DNA of 64,000 nucleotides, taken from Lampropedia puyangensis (GTDB lineage Bacteria; Pseudomonadota; Gammaproteobacteria; Burkholderiales; Burkholderiaceae_C). Location: NCBI RefSeq assembly GCF_004833285.1, contig NZ_STFG01000002.1:124001-188000 (forward strand), written 5' to 3'. The position numbers and the translations under genes are program-made. Position 1 is the first letter of the stretch. Every line of letters begins with the position of its first letter. The notes under the pieces were generated by a model that did not search any database, was not told the DNA's origin, and saw only the letters and a list, made by a program, of their open reading frames with translations. Of the stretch, positions 18,822 to 27,134 are shown piece by piece.

Positions 18822-18885
18822 TAACATTAGTTGGCTCTAACCCTAAAGCCCCCAAAGCCATGTGCTTTGGGGCGCCTATTGAAAG
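18790..18885 (+). ncRNA. Candidate crRNA-like RNA (pseudo-repeat, guide, pseudo-repeat)
   Basis: Element B (18790-18821) is followed by a guide-length stretch (about 18822-18849, starting TAACATTAGTTGGCTC). A hairpin follows (CCCCAAAGC, loop CATGT, GCTTTGGGG; 18850-18872) and ends in CGCCTATTGAAAG. Its ATTGAAA matches the Cas5c handle of the array repeat. A pseudo-repeat whose stem sequence has diverged but whose stem and handle persist is what is known for CreA/CreR-type guides. There is no T tract after the hairpin, so it is not an ordinary terminator. Expression and processing are not shown. Confidence 0.5.
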
Positions 18886-18912
18886 ATTCATGTAAATAGG
18901 GAGTGAACTGCA

Positions 18913-19590
18913 ATGAGCTACGGAATTCGCCTGCACATCTGGGGCGACAGGGCTTGCTTTACGCGGCCTGAAATGAAGGGGGAGCGTGTCAGCTACGACG
19001 TCATCACGCCGTCTGCCGCACGAGGGATTTTGGAAGCGATCCACTGGAAGCCCGCCATTCGTTGGCAGGTAGACCGCATTCACGTGCTCAAGCCCATTCG
19101 GTTTGAATCGCTGCGCCGCAATGAGGTGGGCAGCAAAATCCCCGTCAACAACATCACCAAATCCATCAAAGCGGGCAGCACCGCTGGACTTGCGGCTTAT
19201 GTCGATGAAGACCGCCAGCAGCGCGCCACCACCTTACTGCGCGATGTGGCCTACATTATCGAAGCGCACTTTGAGCTGACCGACCGCGCAGGTGCCGAGG
19301 ATTCCGTGGGCAAGCATTTGGACATCTTCAACCGCCGCGCGCGCAAAGGCCAGTGCTTTCATGCGCCGTGCATGGGTGTGCGGGAGTTTCCCGCCCACTT
19401 CGCTCTGCTGGAAGAAGGGAGTGAGGAGCCTTCATCCCAGTTAACCGAGGGCGAACGCAATCGCCACCTCGGCTGGATGTTGCACGACATCGATTTTGCC
19501 CGAGGCAAGCAGCCGCGCTTTTTCCAAGCGCAGATGGCAGATGGCCTGGTGGCCGTGCCCGCATGGGACAGCAGCGAGGTCAAAGCATGA
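18913..19590 (+). CDS. cas5c: CRISPR-associated protein Cas5c (Cas5d), pre-crRNA endonuclease
   Basis: 225 residues. It begins SYGIRLHIWGDRACFTRPE, the Cas5 RRM start with the family's GDxAxFTRPE pattern, followed by YDVITPSAARGILEAIHWKP. In type I-C systems Cas5c replaces Cas6: it cuts the repeat below the stem and keeps the 5' handle. GGGAG lies upstream of the ATG. The stop overlaps the cas8c start (ATGA). It is the first gene of the continuous cas5c-8c-7-4-1-2 run. Confidence 0.96.
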   Translation: MSYGIRLHIWGDRACFTRPEMKGERVSYDVITPSAARGILEAIHWKPAIRWQVDRIHVLKPIRFESLRRNEVGSKIPVNNITKSIKAGSTAGLAAYVDEDRQQRATTLLRDVAYIIEAHFELTDRAGAEDSVGKHLDIFNRRARKGQCFHAPCMGVREFPAHFALLEEGSEEPSSQLTEGERNRHLGWMLHDIDFARGKQPRFFQAQMADGLVAVPAWDSSEVKA

Positions 19591-21482
19591 TCTTGCAAGC
19601 CCTCGCCCAGTACTACCAACGCCTGCTAGAGCAACCCGACAGCGGTCTTGCGCCCTATGGTTACAGCCCCGAAAAAATCAGCTACAGCATTGTGCTCAAA
19701 GCCAATGGTGAAGTCACTGATGTGCGCGCCACGCTGGATACCTCGGGCAAAAAACCGCAGCCCCAAGTCCTCACCGTGCCGCAACCCGAGAAGCGCACAG
19801 CAGGAGTGAAATCCAACTTCCTTTGGGATAAAACCAGCTATGTGCTGGGCGTTAGCGCCACCAGCAAGCGGGCCGATCAAGAGCATGCCGCCTTCAGAGA
19901 CTTGCACTTAGGCCTGTTGCGAAAAACGGAAGATGCAGGCTTGCTCGCCCTTAAGGCCTTTTTAGAGCAATGGCAGCCCGCGCAATTCGAAGCACCACTC
20001 TTTCCTGAGGCAATGAAAGACAGCAACGTGGTCTTTCAGCTCGAAGGTGAAAACCGCTACCTGCATGAGCGCCCCGCAGCTCGGGCTTTGCGTGCAACGC
20101 TTTTAGAAAAGAGCCCTGCGGCAGAGGAAGCCGAACCAAGCGCAGCGAGCTCGAAAAAAACCAAAGGTAAAGCCAGCACCGAAGAGGCGGCAGCCAGTCA
20201 AGGTTTTTGCTTAATCTCCGGTGAGTGGGCGCCAGTCGCTCGCTTGCACCCTGTCGTTAAGGGCGTGTGGGGCGCGCAAAGTTCAGGTGCTTCGATTGTC
20301 TCATTCCAACAAGAGTCTTTTCGCTCGTTTGACAAACTGCAAGGTGCCAATGCCCCAGTCTCCGAACAAGCTGCATTCGCCTACACCACTGCGCTGAACC
20401 ACTTGCTGCGCCAAGGCAGTCTGCAACGCTTGCAAGTTGGCGATACCAGCGTGGTTTTTTGGGCGGAGGCGGGCAGTGGCGCACAAGCGCAAGCGGCAGA
20501 AAGTCTGCTCTCTGCGCTGTTTACTCCACCAACGGACGAGCAAGAAGCCAAACAAGTCAATGAAGTATTAGAGATTGTGCAAAAAGGCCGCCCCGTGAGC
20601 GAGGCCCGATTGGCTTTGCAGCTTGACCCGGCTACCCGCATTTACGTACTAGGCTTGGCACCGAATGCCTCGCGCTTGTCGATTCGGTTTTGGCTAGTCG
20701 ACTCATTGCAGCAGCTGACGCAAAAGCTCGCCCAACATGAAGCGGATTTGCGCCTTGAGCCACTTCCGTGGAGGGCCGCGCCCGCCGTATGGCGCTTGGC
20801 CTTGGCCACGGCACCCTCGCGCTGGAGCGAAAAAACCAACCGCTTTGAAGCCAAAACCGACGACGTGCTGCCCCTACTTGCGGGGGAGTTAATGCGTGCG
20901 GTTCTGACTGGTGGACTTTACCCAGCGAGCTTATTGGTCAACACCGTCATGCGCATGCGCACCGATGGCGACCTCTCTGGCATTCGCGCAGCCATTTGCA
21001 AAGGCGTGATCACACGCCAGCGACGCTTACAAAAGCAATCATCGAAAGAGGAGATTTCTGTGAGTCTTGATTCCACATCCAAACAGCAAGGCTACTTGCT
21101 GGGGCGTTTGTTTGCCACATTTGAATCGGTGCAGCGCAATGCGCTGGGTGGCAATGTCAATGCCACGATTCGCGACCGTTATTACGGCGCTGCATCGGCC
21201 ACGCCGGCGAGCATTTTCCCGATGTTGGTGCGCAATGCGCAAAACCATTTATCCAAGCTGCGCAAGGAGCGCAAAGGCCAAGCTATCAACCTTGAAAAGT
21301 TGATTGGCGAGATCGTGGCCGGTTTGCCAGAGCAATTCCCGCGTACCCTGAACATCGAAGATCAAGGCCGCTTTGCGATTGGCTACTACCATCAATCGCA
21401 AGACTTCTACACCAAGCGCAGCGGCGATGACGCCAGCGCCGAAAACGCATTAGAGACCACCGAAACCCAAGGGGAAGAATAA
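19587..21482 (+). CDS. cas8c: Type I-C Cascade large subunit Cas8c (Csd1)
   Basis: 631 residues from the ATG overlapping the cas5c stop. It has the Csd1 layout: N-terminal MILQALAQYYQRLLEQPDSG, central CLISGEWAPVARLHPVVKGV and FNxxAFxSF-type segment, and a C-terminal helical part (GYLLGRLFATFESVQRNALG) that does the work of Cas11. The family can also make a separate small subunit from an internal start; I did not see a decisive ribosome site for this. An Ala/Ser/Lys-rich linker (SPAAEEAEPSAASSKKTKGK) near residue 180-200 looks like a flexible insert. Cas8c recognises the PAM, usually TTC in type I-C. Confidence 0.95.
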   Translation: MILQALAQYYQRLLEQPDSGLAPYGYSPEKISYSIVLKANGEVTDVRATLDTSGKKPQPQVLTVPQPEKRTAGVKSNFLWDKTSYVLGVSATSKRADQEHAAFRDLHLGLLRKTEDAGLLALKAFLEQWQPAQFEAPLFPEAMKDSNVVFQLEGENRYLHERPAARALRATLLEKSPAAEEAEPSAASSKKTKGKASTEEAAASQGFCLISGEWAPVARLHPVVKGVWGAQSSGASIVSFQQESFRSFDKLQGANAPVSEQAAFAYTTALNHLLRQGSLQRLQVGDTSVVFWAEAGSGAQAQAAESLLSALFTPPTDEQEAKQVNEVLEIVQKGRPVSEARLALQLDPATRIYVLGLAPNASRLSIRFWLVDSLQQLTQKLAQHEADLRLEPLPWRAAPAVWRLALATAPSRWSEKTNRFEAKTDDVLPLLAGELMRAVLTGGLYPASLLVNTVMRMRTDGDLSGIRAAICKGVITRQRRLQKQSSKEEISVSLDSTSKQQGYLLGRLFATFESVQRNALGGNVNATIRDRYYGAASATPASIFPMLVRNAQNHLSKLRKERKGQAINLEKLIGEIVAGLPEQFPRTLNIEDQGRFAIGYYHQSQDFYTKRSGDDASAENALETTETQGEE

Positions 21483-22376
21483 ATGAGCCAAGTCATCACC
21501 AACCGCTACGAATTTGTTTATCTGTTTGACGTCACCAACGGCAACCCTAATGGCGACCCAGATGCCGGTAATCTCCCCCGTTTAGATCCCGAAACCAGCC
21601 ATGGCTTGGTCACCGATGTCAGCCTCAAGCGAAAAATTCGCAACTTCGTCGCGCTGGATAAAGAGGACACCGAAGGCTTTGCCATCTACATGCAAGAAAA
21701 AGCCATCCTCAACAACCAGCATGAAAAGGCATGGAAAGCACTCGACATTCCGAAAGACGAGAAAGACGGCTACAAAAAACTGCCAAAGGACGAAGCCAAA
21801 GCCCGCGAGATCACCGCGTGGATGTGCAAAAACTTTTTCGATGTACGCAGCTTTGGTGCGGTGATGTCTACCGGTGTGAACGCCGGCCAAGTGCGCGGCC
21901 CTGTGCAACTGGCTTTTGCCAGCTCGATTGAGCCGGTGCTGCCGCTGGAAATTTCGATCACCCGCATGGCGGTGACCACCGAAAAAGAAGCCGAAGCCCA
22001 AAGCGGCGACAACCGCACCATGGGCCGCAAGCACATCCTGCCCTATGGGCTGTACCGCGCACACGGCTTTATCTCCGCCAAGTTGGCCGAGCGCACCGGC
22101 TTTGGTGAGGCCGACTTGCAGCTGCTGTGGCAAGCGCTGATCAATATGTTTGAGCATGACCGCTCCGCCGCACGCGGTGAGATGGCCGCGCGCAAGCTGA
22201 TCGTCTTCAAGCACGACAACGCCATGGGCAATGCCCCCGCCCATGTGCTGTTTGATTCCGTCAAAGTCGAGCGCAACGACAAGAGCGAACACCGCCCACC
22301 GGCCCGCAGCTTTAGCGACTACAGCGTCAGCATTGGTGCCGTGCCAGAAGGCGTCACCATCGAAGAAAAGCTGTAA
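21483..22376 (+). CDS. cas7: Type I-C Cascade backbone protein Cas7 (Csd2)
   Basis: 297 residues. The start [20 protein letters not shown] is the diagnostic Csh2/Csd2 family motif; [19 protein letters not shown] and [13 protein letters not shown] follow. Several copies line the crRNA spacer in the Cascade complex. The ATG follows the cas8c stop codon directly, so translation is coupled. Confidence 0.96.
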   Translation: MSQVITNRYEFVYLFDVTNGNPNGDPDAGNLPRLDPETSHGLVTDVSLKRKIRNFVALDKEDTEGFAIYMQEKAILNNQHEKAWKALDIPKDEKDGYKKLPKDEAKAREITAWMCKNFFDVRSFGAVMSTGVNAGQVRGPVQLAFASSIEPVLPLEISITRMAVTTEKEAEAQSGDNRTMGRKHILPYGLYRAHGFISAKLAERTGFGEADLQLLWQALINMFEHDRSAARGEMAARKLIVFKHDNAMGNAPAHVLFDSVKVERNDKSEHRPPARSFSDYSVSIGAVPEGVTIEEKL

Positions 22377-22394
22377 TACGAAAGCGCCGCAGCC

Positions 22395-23090
22395 ATGGAA
22401 GACGAAGACCTCATCGCCCTCTCTGCGCTGCAGCACTATCTGTATTGCCCGCGCCAATGCGCGCTCATCCACATCGAGCGCGTATGGACGGAAAGCGCTG
22501 CCACTGCCGAAGGCCGCTTGCTGCATCAAAAAGCCGATGAGGCTGGTACAGAAATCCGCCATGGCGTGCGCACAGCCACCGCCATGCCTCTGCGCAGTAA
22601 TGCGCTGGGAATTAGCGGCGTGGCCGATGTGGTTGAGTTTCATGCGCCGTCTGCGTCTGCACCTGCTTCCACATCTGCCGCTGATGCAGCGCCCCTCACG
22701 ACAGAGGCGGATACTAAGCTCCACCTTGCCTTGGTGCCACTGCCCGTTGAATACAAACGCGGCCGCCCCAAGCAACACCGCGCCGATGAAGTACAGCTGT
22801 GCGCCCAAGCTCTGTGCTTGGAAGAAATGCTCGCCACTCACGTGCCCGAAGGCATGCTGTTTTATGGCAAAACACGCCGGCGCAAGGCCGTGGATTTTGA
22901 TGTTGAATTGCGCACACTCACGCTGCAAACGATTGCCGCCACACGCACCATGATTGCTGCGGGCCAAACGCCCACAGCGCAGTACGACGCCAAGCGCTGC
23001 GATGCCTGCTCCCTCATCGACGATTGCCAGCCGCATTGGCTCGGCCGCAAACAAAGTGCGGCGCAATGGTTGGCTCAGCAAGTCAAATAG
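22395..23090 (+). CDS. cas4: CRISPR-associated exonuclease Cas4
   Basis: 231 residues. RecB-like nuclease with iron-sulfur cysteines: the first in YLYCPRQCALIH near residue 20 and three near the C-terminus (KRCDACSLIDDCQP). The nuclease core includes the VEYKRGRPK motif and the QLCAQALCLEEML QxxxY-like helix. Cas4 trims prespacers and selects the PAM side before Cas1-Cas2 integration. A stretch near residues 78-105 rich in Ala, Ser and Pro (HAPSASAPASTSAADAAP) makes it slightly longer than most Cas4 proteins. Confidence 0.95.
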   Translation: MEDEDLIALSALQHYLYCPRQCALIHIERVWTESAATAEGRLLHQKADEAGTEIRHGVRTATAMPLRSNALGISGVADVVEFHAPSASAPASTSAADAAPLTTEADTKLHLALVPLPVEYKRGRPKQHRADEVQLCAQALCLEEMLATHVPEGMLFYGKTRRRKAVDFDVELRTLTLQTIAATRTMIAAGQTPTAQYDAKRCDACSLIDDCQPHWLGRKQSAAQWLAQQVK

Positions 23091-23109
23091 CTCAAAAGAT
23101 TCCTCAACG

Positions 23110-24147
23110 ATGCGCCCCTTACTCAACACCCTCTATATCACCACCGATGGCGCTTGGCTGCGCAAAGATGGTGAAAACTTGGTGATGGAGGTCGATGGCG
23201 AGCAACGCGCCCGCGTGCCAGTGCACATGCTGCAAGGCTTGGTGTGCATTGGGCGGGTGTTGGTGTCACCGCCGCTCATGGGCTATTGCGCAGAGCGCGG
23301 CATCACCATCAGCTACCTCTCGCCCAATGGAAAATTTTTAGCGCGCGTTGAAGGGCCGGTTTCTGGCAATGTGCTGCTGCGCCGCGCGCAATACCGTCAA
23401 AGCGATGGTGAACAAGGTATGGCGATTGCTCGCCACATGGTGATTGGCAAAATATTCAACCAACGCGCGGTGTTGGCGCGGGCGGTGCGCGATCACAGCA
23501 GCAGCATGCCTGAGGCGAATGTGCAGGATTTACAGCATGCAGTGTTGCGCTTAAGACGTATCACCGATCACGCGCAGCACTGCAATGATCTAGATACTTT
23601 GCGTGGCCTAGAAGGTGATGCGGCGCAGTTGTATTTTGGTGTGTTTGATCACCTTATTCGCGTGCCATCGCCGGCCATGCGTTTTCATGGCCGCAGTCGA
23701 CGTCCACCACGTGATGCTGTTAACGCATTGCTTTCTTTGCTATATACCTTGCTCACGCATGATTGCCGCAGTGCCTTGGAAACTGTTGGACTGGATCCCG
23801 CAGTGGGTTTCTTGCATCGTGACCGCCCCGGCAGGCCCAGCTTGGCATTGGATGTGATGGAGGAATTCCGTCCCGTGCTGGCCGATCGGCTTGCGCTGTC
23901 TTTGATCAACCGCAAACAAATTGGAGAGAAGGACTTTCAGGTAATGGATAACGGCGCAGTCTTGCTGAAAGACGAGGCGCGTAAGACGCTATTAGTGGCA
24001 TGGCAAGAGCGCAAGCGTGAGAGTTTGCAGCACAGCTTTATTGGTGAAGCTGCACCGATTGGAATTTTCCCATTCTTGCAAGCCCAATTGCTTGCACGCC
24101 ATTTGCGTGGAGATGTGGATGCGTATCCACCTTTTATTTGGAAGTGA
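23110..24147 (+). CDS. cas1: CRISPR integrase Cas1 (type I-C)
   Basis: 345 residues from the ATG at 23110, which matches the family start (MRPLLNTLYITTDGAWLRKD). Metal-binding residues are visible: Glu in the segment LEGDAAQLYFGVF, His in VGFLHRDRPGRPSLALD and Asp/Glu in DVMEEFRP. Cas1 with Cas2 inserts new spacers at the leader end of the array. The frame extends upstream over cas4 but that part is an overlap artefact. Confidence 0.97.
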   Translation: MRPLLNTLYITTDGAWLRKDGENLVMEVDGEQRARVPVHMLQGLVCIGRVLVSPPLMGYCAERGITISYLSPNGKFLARVEGPVSGNVLLRRAQYRQSDGEQGMAIARHMVIGKIFNQRAVLARAVRDHSSSMPEANVQDLQHAVLRLRRITDHAQHCNDLDTLRGLEGDAAQLYFGVFDHLIRVPSPAMRFHGRSRRPPRDAVNALLSLLYTLLTHDCRSALETVGLDPAVGFLHRDRPGRPSLALDVMEEFRPVLADRLALSLINRKQIGEKDFQVMDNGAVLLKDEARKTLLVAWQERKRESLQHSFIGEAAPIGIFPFLQAQLLARHLRGDVDAYPPFIWK

Positions 24148-24180
24148 TGTAAGCCGCAATTGTAGGAAGTGGACCGGATT

Positions 24181-24471
24181 ATGTTGATTCTTGTTAGCTA
24201 CGACGTAAGCACAACCAGCGAAGGAGGCCAGCGCCGCTTACGTAGAATCGCCCGTGAGTGCCAAAACTATGGCCAGCGCGTGCAGTACTCTGTGTTCGAG
24301 ATTGAAGTCAACACTGCACAATGGGTGGCCCTCAAAGACAAGTTATGTAGCCTGATTGACCCTGACCTCGACAGTTTGCGCTTTTATTACATGGGGCAGA
24401 ACTGGAAACATAAAGTCGAACACATTGGTGCAAAGCCCAGTGTAGATTTAAATGGCCCATTGGTTTTTTGA
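24181..24471 (+). CDS. cas2: CRISPR-associated protein Cas2
   Basis: 96 residues from the ATG at 24181. Ferredoxin-fold start MLILVSYDVSTTSEGGQRRL with the conserved Asp in SYDVS; the C-terminal strand is HIGAKPSVDLNGPLVF. It bridges Cas1 dimers in the integration complex. GGA lies seven bases before the chosen start; a GTG at 24169 is possible. It is the last cas gene and is followed by the leader. Confidence 0.96.
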   Translation: MLILVSYDVSTTSEGGQRRLRRIARECQNYGQRVQYSVFEIEVNTAQWVALKDKLCSLIDPDLDSLRFYYMGQNWKHKVEHIGAKPSVDLNGPLVF

Positions 24472-24812
24472 GCGGCTGTCACCAATAAAACCGGTTTTGT
24501 AGTGAAGTCTCACAAACGTTCTTGCCGCACCTACGAGAGCTACAGCCTATTTTCCTGAGCGTAAGGGAAACAGGGCGTGCATGAGGCTGCTGGTTTAGCT
24601 GCTTTTCTCTTTATTTCGCACATTACCCCCTGATTTTGCGAACTATAAGTGCTTGAGCACTTCCAAGAGTGGTTCGCATTTTTCTAATGCATTGATATTA
24701 AATAGTATTTTCTTCTAGAGTCGAGAGCCTGTACGGTAAAAAGTCTAAAAAATACCTTGTTCGCATTTTGTTCAAAAAAGTGCTTGGCGCTACAACAGGT
24801 TATAAATGCGCC
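24472..24812 (+). promoter_or_regulatory. CRISPR leader region
   Basis: 341 bases between cas2 and the first repeat with no gene. It is AT-rich toward the array (runs such as TTAAATAGTATTTTCTTC and TTTTGTTCAAAAAAG). A palindrome AAAACCGGTTTT lies at 24487-24498 just after cas2. The array promoter and the integration anchor are expected in the last 100 bases, but I cannot mark a specific promoter. Confidence 0.7.
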
Positions 24813-26100
24813 GTCGCGCCTCCCGCAGGCGCGTGGATTGAAACGCGTAGGGGTAGAGATTGACCGTTGGTTGATCTCGTCGCGCCTCCCGCAGGCGCGT
24901 GGATTGAAACACGTCTTGCACGTCAGCGTTTGCAGTAGTCATGGTCGCGCCTCCCGCAGGCGCGTGGATTGAAACGCGTAGGGGTAGAGATTGACCGTTG
25001 GTTGATCTCGTCGCGCCTCCCGCAGGCGCGTGGATTGAAACTCTTCAAAAATACGGGAAACACCAGCAGCCTTAAGTCGCGCCTCCCGCAGGCGCGTGGA
25101 TTGAAACAATTTCTCAAGGCGGCCTGTTTGTTGGACGGGTGTCGCGCCTCCCGCAGGCGCGTGGATTGAAACTCGGGCCAGACAAAGAGGGCGGAGGACG
25201 CGACACGGCGCGCCTCCCGCAGGCGCGTGGAGTGAAACTCTTCAAAAATACGGGAAACACCAGCAGCCTTAAGTCGCGCCTCCCGCAGGCGCGTGGATTG
25301 AAACTCGGGCCAGAAAAAGAGGGCGGAGGACGCGACACGTCGCGCCTCCCGCAGGCGCGTGGATTGAAACAACCGCGAAGCCCGCCTGCGCGCGCCGGGT
25401 AAGCGTCGCGCCTCCCGCAGGCGCGTGGATTGAAACTCTCAAAAGAGGAGGGGCGAGAACTAGGGATAAAGGTCGCGCCTCCCGCAGGCGCGTGGATTGA
25501 AACGGCCTGCATCTGCGCTATGCGCGTCTCGTAGCGCGTCGCGCCTCCCGCAGGCGCGTGGATTGAAACGAGCGGAGCGCGGTGGAAGTGTCACAACTCC
25601 TAAGTCGCGCCTCCCGCAGGCGCGTGGATTGAAACAAAGCACCGCTGGTGCGCGCAATCCTCAGCGGCCGTCGCGCCTCCCGCAGGCGCGTGGATTGAAA
25701 CTGCTATTGATGCGCCGGAATCTGGTCAAGATTTTGTCGCGCCTCCCGCAGGCGCGTGGATTGAAACTCACTGATGTACCAAAGCAGTCAGGCAACACAA
25801 GCGTCGCGCCTCCCGCAGGCGCGTGGATTGAAACTCGACCCTGGTGCTGCAGCCGATTGTGAATTATGGTCGCGCCTCCCGCAGGCGCGTGGATTGAAAC
25901 TAGGAGAGCACTATGAGTGGTGGTTTATATCCCGGTCGCGCCTCCCGCAGGCGCGTGGATTGAAACACCGATATAGCAATCAGCAAAATCGACGAAATAA
26001 AGTCGCGCCTCCCGCAGGCGCGTGGATTGAAACCTATCGCGAGATGTCGGAGGATGAAGCGGCACGAAGTTGCGCCTCCCGCAGGCGTGTAGCTGCGCCA
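24813..26100 (+). CRISPR. Type I-C CRISPR array, 20 repeats and 19 spacers
   Basis: The repeat is 32 bases (first copy 24813-24844), with a GCGCC/GGCGC stem and the type I-C 3' handle GTGGATTGAAAC. Spacers are 33-35 bases. Repeat 7 (25207-25238) has two substitutions. The last repeat (26069-26100) has lost its 3' end, marking the old end; new spacers enter next to cas2. Spacer 1 (24845-24878) equals spacer 3 (24976-25009). Spacer 4 (25042-25075) equals spacer 7 (25239-25272). Spacer 6 (25173-25206) and spacer 8 (25305-25338) differ at one base. Spacer 17 (25901-25934) holds AGGAG and an ATG eight bases later, like the start of a phage gene. Open frames across the array are repeat artefacts. 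Confidence 0.99.
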
Positions 26101-26168
26101 GCCTGCTCAAGTGACTGTCAACCCGATCGTCATGCAGACTGGGCGCAGGCTCTTCCAATGTCGCTTGT

Positions 26169-27134
26169 TTATCCGTCGGGCAATTCGCGGCTGGCCAGTG
26201 CGGCGGCAGCAGCGCGGGTTTCTACGCCTAATTTCTCAAACACGTGTTCTAGGTGCTTGTTCACGGTGCGTGGGCTGAGGCCGAGGATGTCGGCAATATC
26301 GCGGTTGGTTTTGCCTTTGGCTACCCAGGAGAGCACTTCGGTTTCTCGTGGCGTGAGTGCTGCATTGGAGAGCCTGTTGCTGGTTTCGTTGACAAGGGGG
26401 CTGCCTGCATCGCTGTTGAGCAGAGTCAGAATCAGCATGGCTTCGGCCGATCCCGGTGCTGCGGTGTTGCGTACCCGCAAGCGCAGTTGCGACTCCAAAG
26501 GGCATTCAAAGCGGTCTTCTGTTTGCAAGCGCTCTAGCCAATCGCTGGGAATACGTGGTCGTTGGCTGGAGCCGTGTGCGCGCGCAAGCCTTTCGAGCCA
26601 CAGGGCTGCGGTGGGTGATTGCCACACGATGTGACCCATGTGGTCCATGATGAGCACGCCCATGCCAGCGACATCGACGGCTTCGCGGGCCATGCGCGCC
26701 ATGCGGGCGTTGTGGGTGTGGCGGGCCAGACGGGCCAGCACCTCTTCAATCCGAATGGGCTTGACTACGTAATCGACCCCGCCGCTTTCAAAGCCGCGCA
26801 CGATGTCTGGGGTGTCTGCCAGCCCTGTCATGAACAGCACGGGAATGTGGGCGTGTTGGGGGGCTGCTTTGATGCGCTGGCAAGTCTCAAATCCTGAGAG
26901 ACCGGGCATCACCCCATCCAGCAAAATGGCATCCGGCATCACGTGTTGCAAGCGTTGCAGGGCGGTTTCACCGCTGGTGGCAATCAAGACGGTATAGCCC
27001 TGGTCTTCCAGTGCATCGCACAGCATGCGCAGGCTGTTGGGGTCATCGTCCACCACCAATACCGTGGGCGCGCGTGTTGCTGGTGTGGATGCAGCGGAGG
27101 TCTTCGCGTTGTCGTTCATGCCGTTTTCATTCAA
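26169..27134 (-). CDS. Response regulator with LuxR-type DNA-binding domain
   Basis: 321 residues. The receiver domain (about 24-140) has Asp29-Asp30, the phosphoacceptor Asp73 (AILLDGVMPG) and Lys125 (DYVVKPIR). A PAS-like segment follows (about 150-240), and a LuxR-type helix-turn-helix closes the protein (LTPRETEVLSWVAKGKTNRD to SPRTVNKHLEHVFEKLG). Its start overlaps the stop of the permease-kinase gene by four bases, so the two form one two-component operon. The target genes are unknown; the nearby nitrogen catabolic genes are candidates. Its C-terminus ends about 70 bases from the last CRISPR repeat. Confidence 0.93.
   Translation of the reverse strand: MNENGMNDNAKTSAASTPATRAPTVLVVDDDPNSLRMLCDALEDQGYTVLIATSGETALQRLQHVMPDAILLDGVMPGLSGFETCQRIKAAPQHAHIPVLFMTGLADTPDIVRGFESGGVDYVVKPIRIEEVLARLARHTHNARMARMAREAVDVAGMGVLIMDHMGHIVWQSPTAALWLERLARAHGSSQRPRIPSDWLERLQTEDRFECPLESQLRLRVRNTAAPGSAEAMLILTLLNSDAGSPLVNETSNRLSNAALTPRETEVLSWVAKGKTNRDIADILGLSPRTVNKHLEHVFEKLGVETRAAAAALASRELPDG

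Larger units (their letters stand above)
18712..18837. repeat. Imperfect 19-base inverted repeat flanking the repeat-like pair
   Basis: Left arm 18712-18730 and right arm 18819-18837 match as reverse complements at 16 of 19 positions; in RNA a G-U wobble raises this to 17 pairs. The left arm covers the end of the 42-codon ORF; the right arm covers the last three bases of the second repeat-like element and the first 16 bases after it. Confidence 0.8.

Noticed and set aside
21582-23129. Long minus-strand frame (515 codons) opposite cas7-cas4
   Set aside because: Shadow of the plus-strand cas genes; rich in His, Gly and Gln as expected for antisense of GC-biased codons, with no domain.
24487-24498. 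AAAACCGGTTTT after cas2 as a terminator
   Set aside because: The stem has almost no loop and no T tract; more likely a chance palindrome or part of the leader.
24757-26634. Several open frames crossing the CRISPR array on both strands with repeated RLPQARGLK or NPRACGRRD units
   Set aside because: They are translations of the CRISPR repeats and have no ribosome sites.
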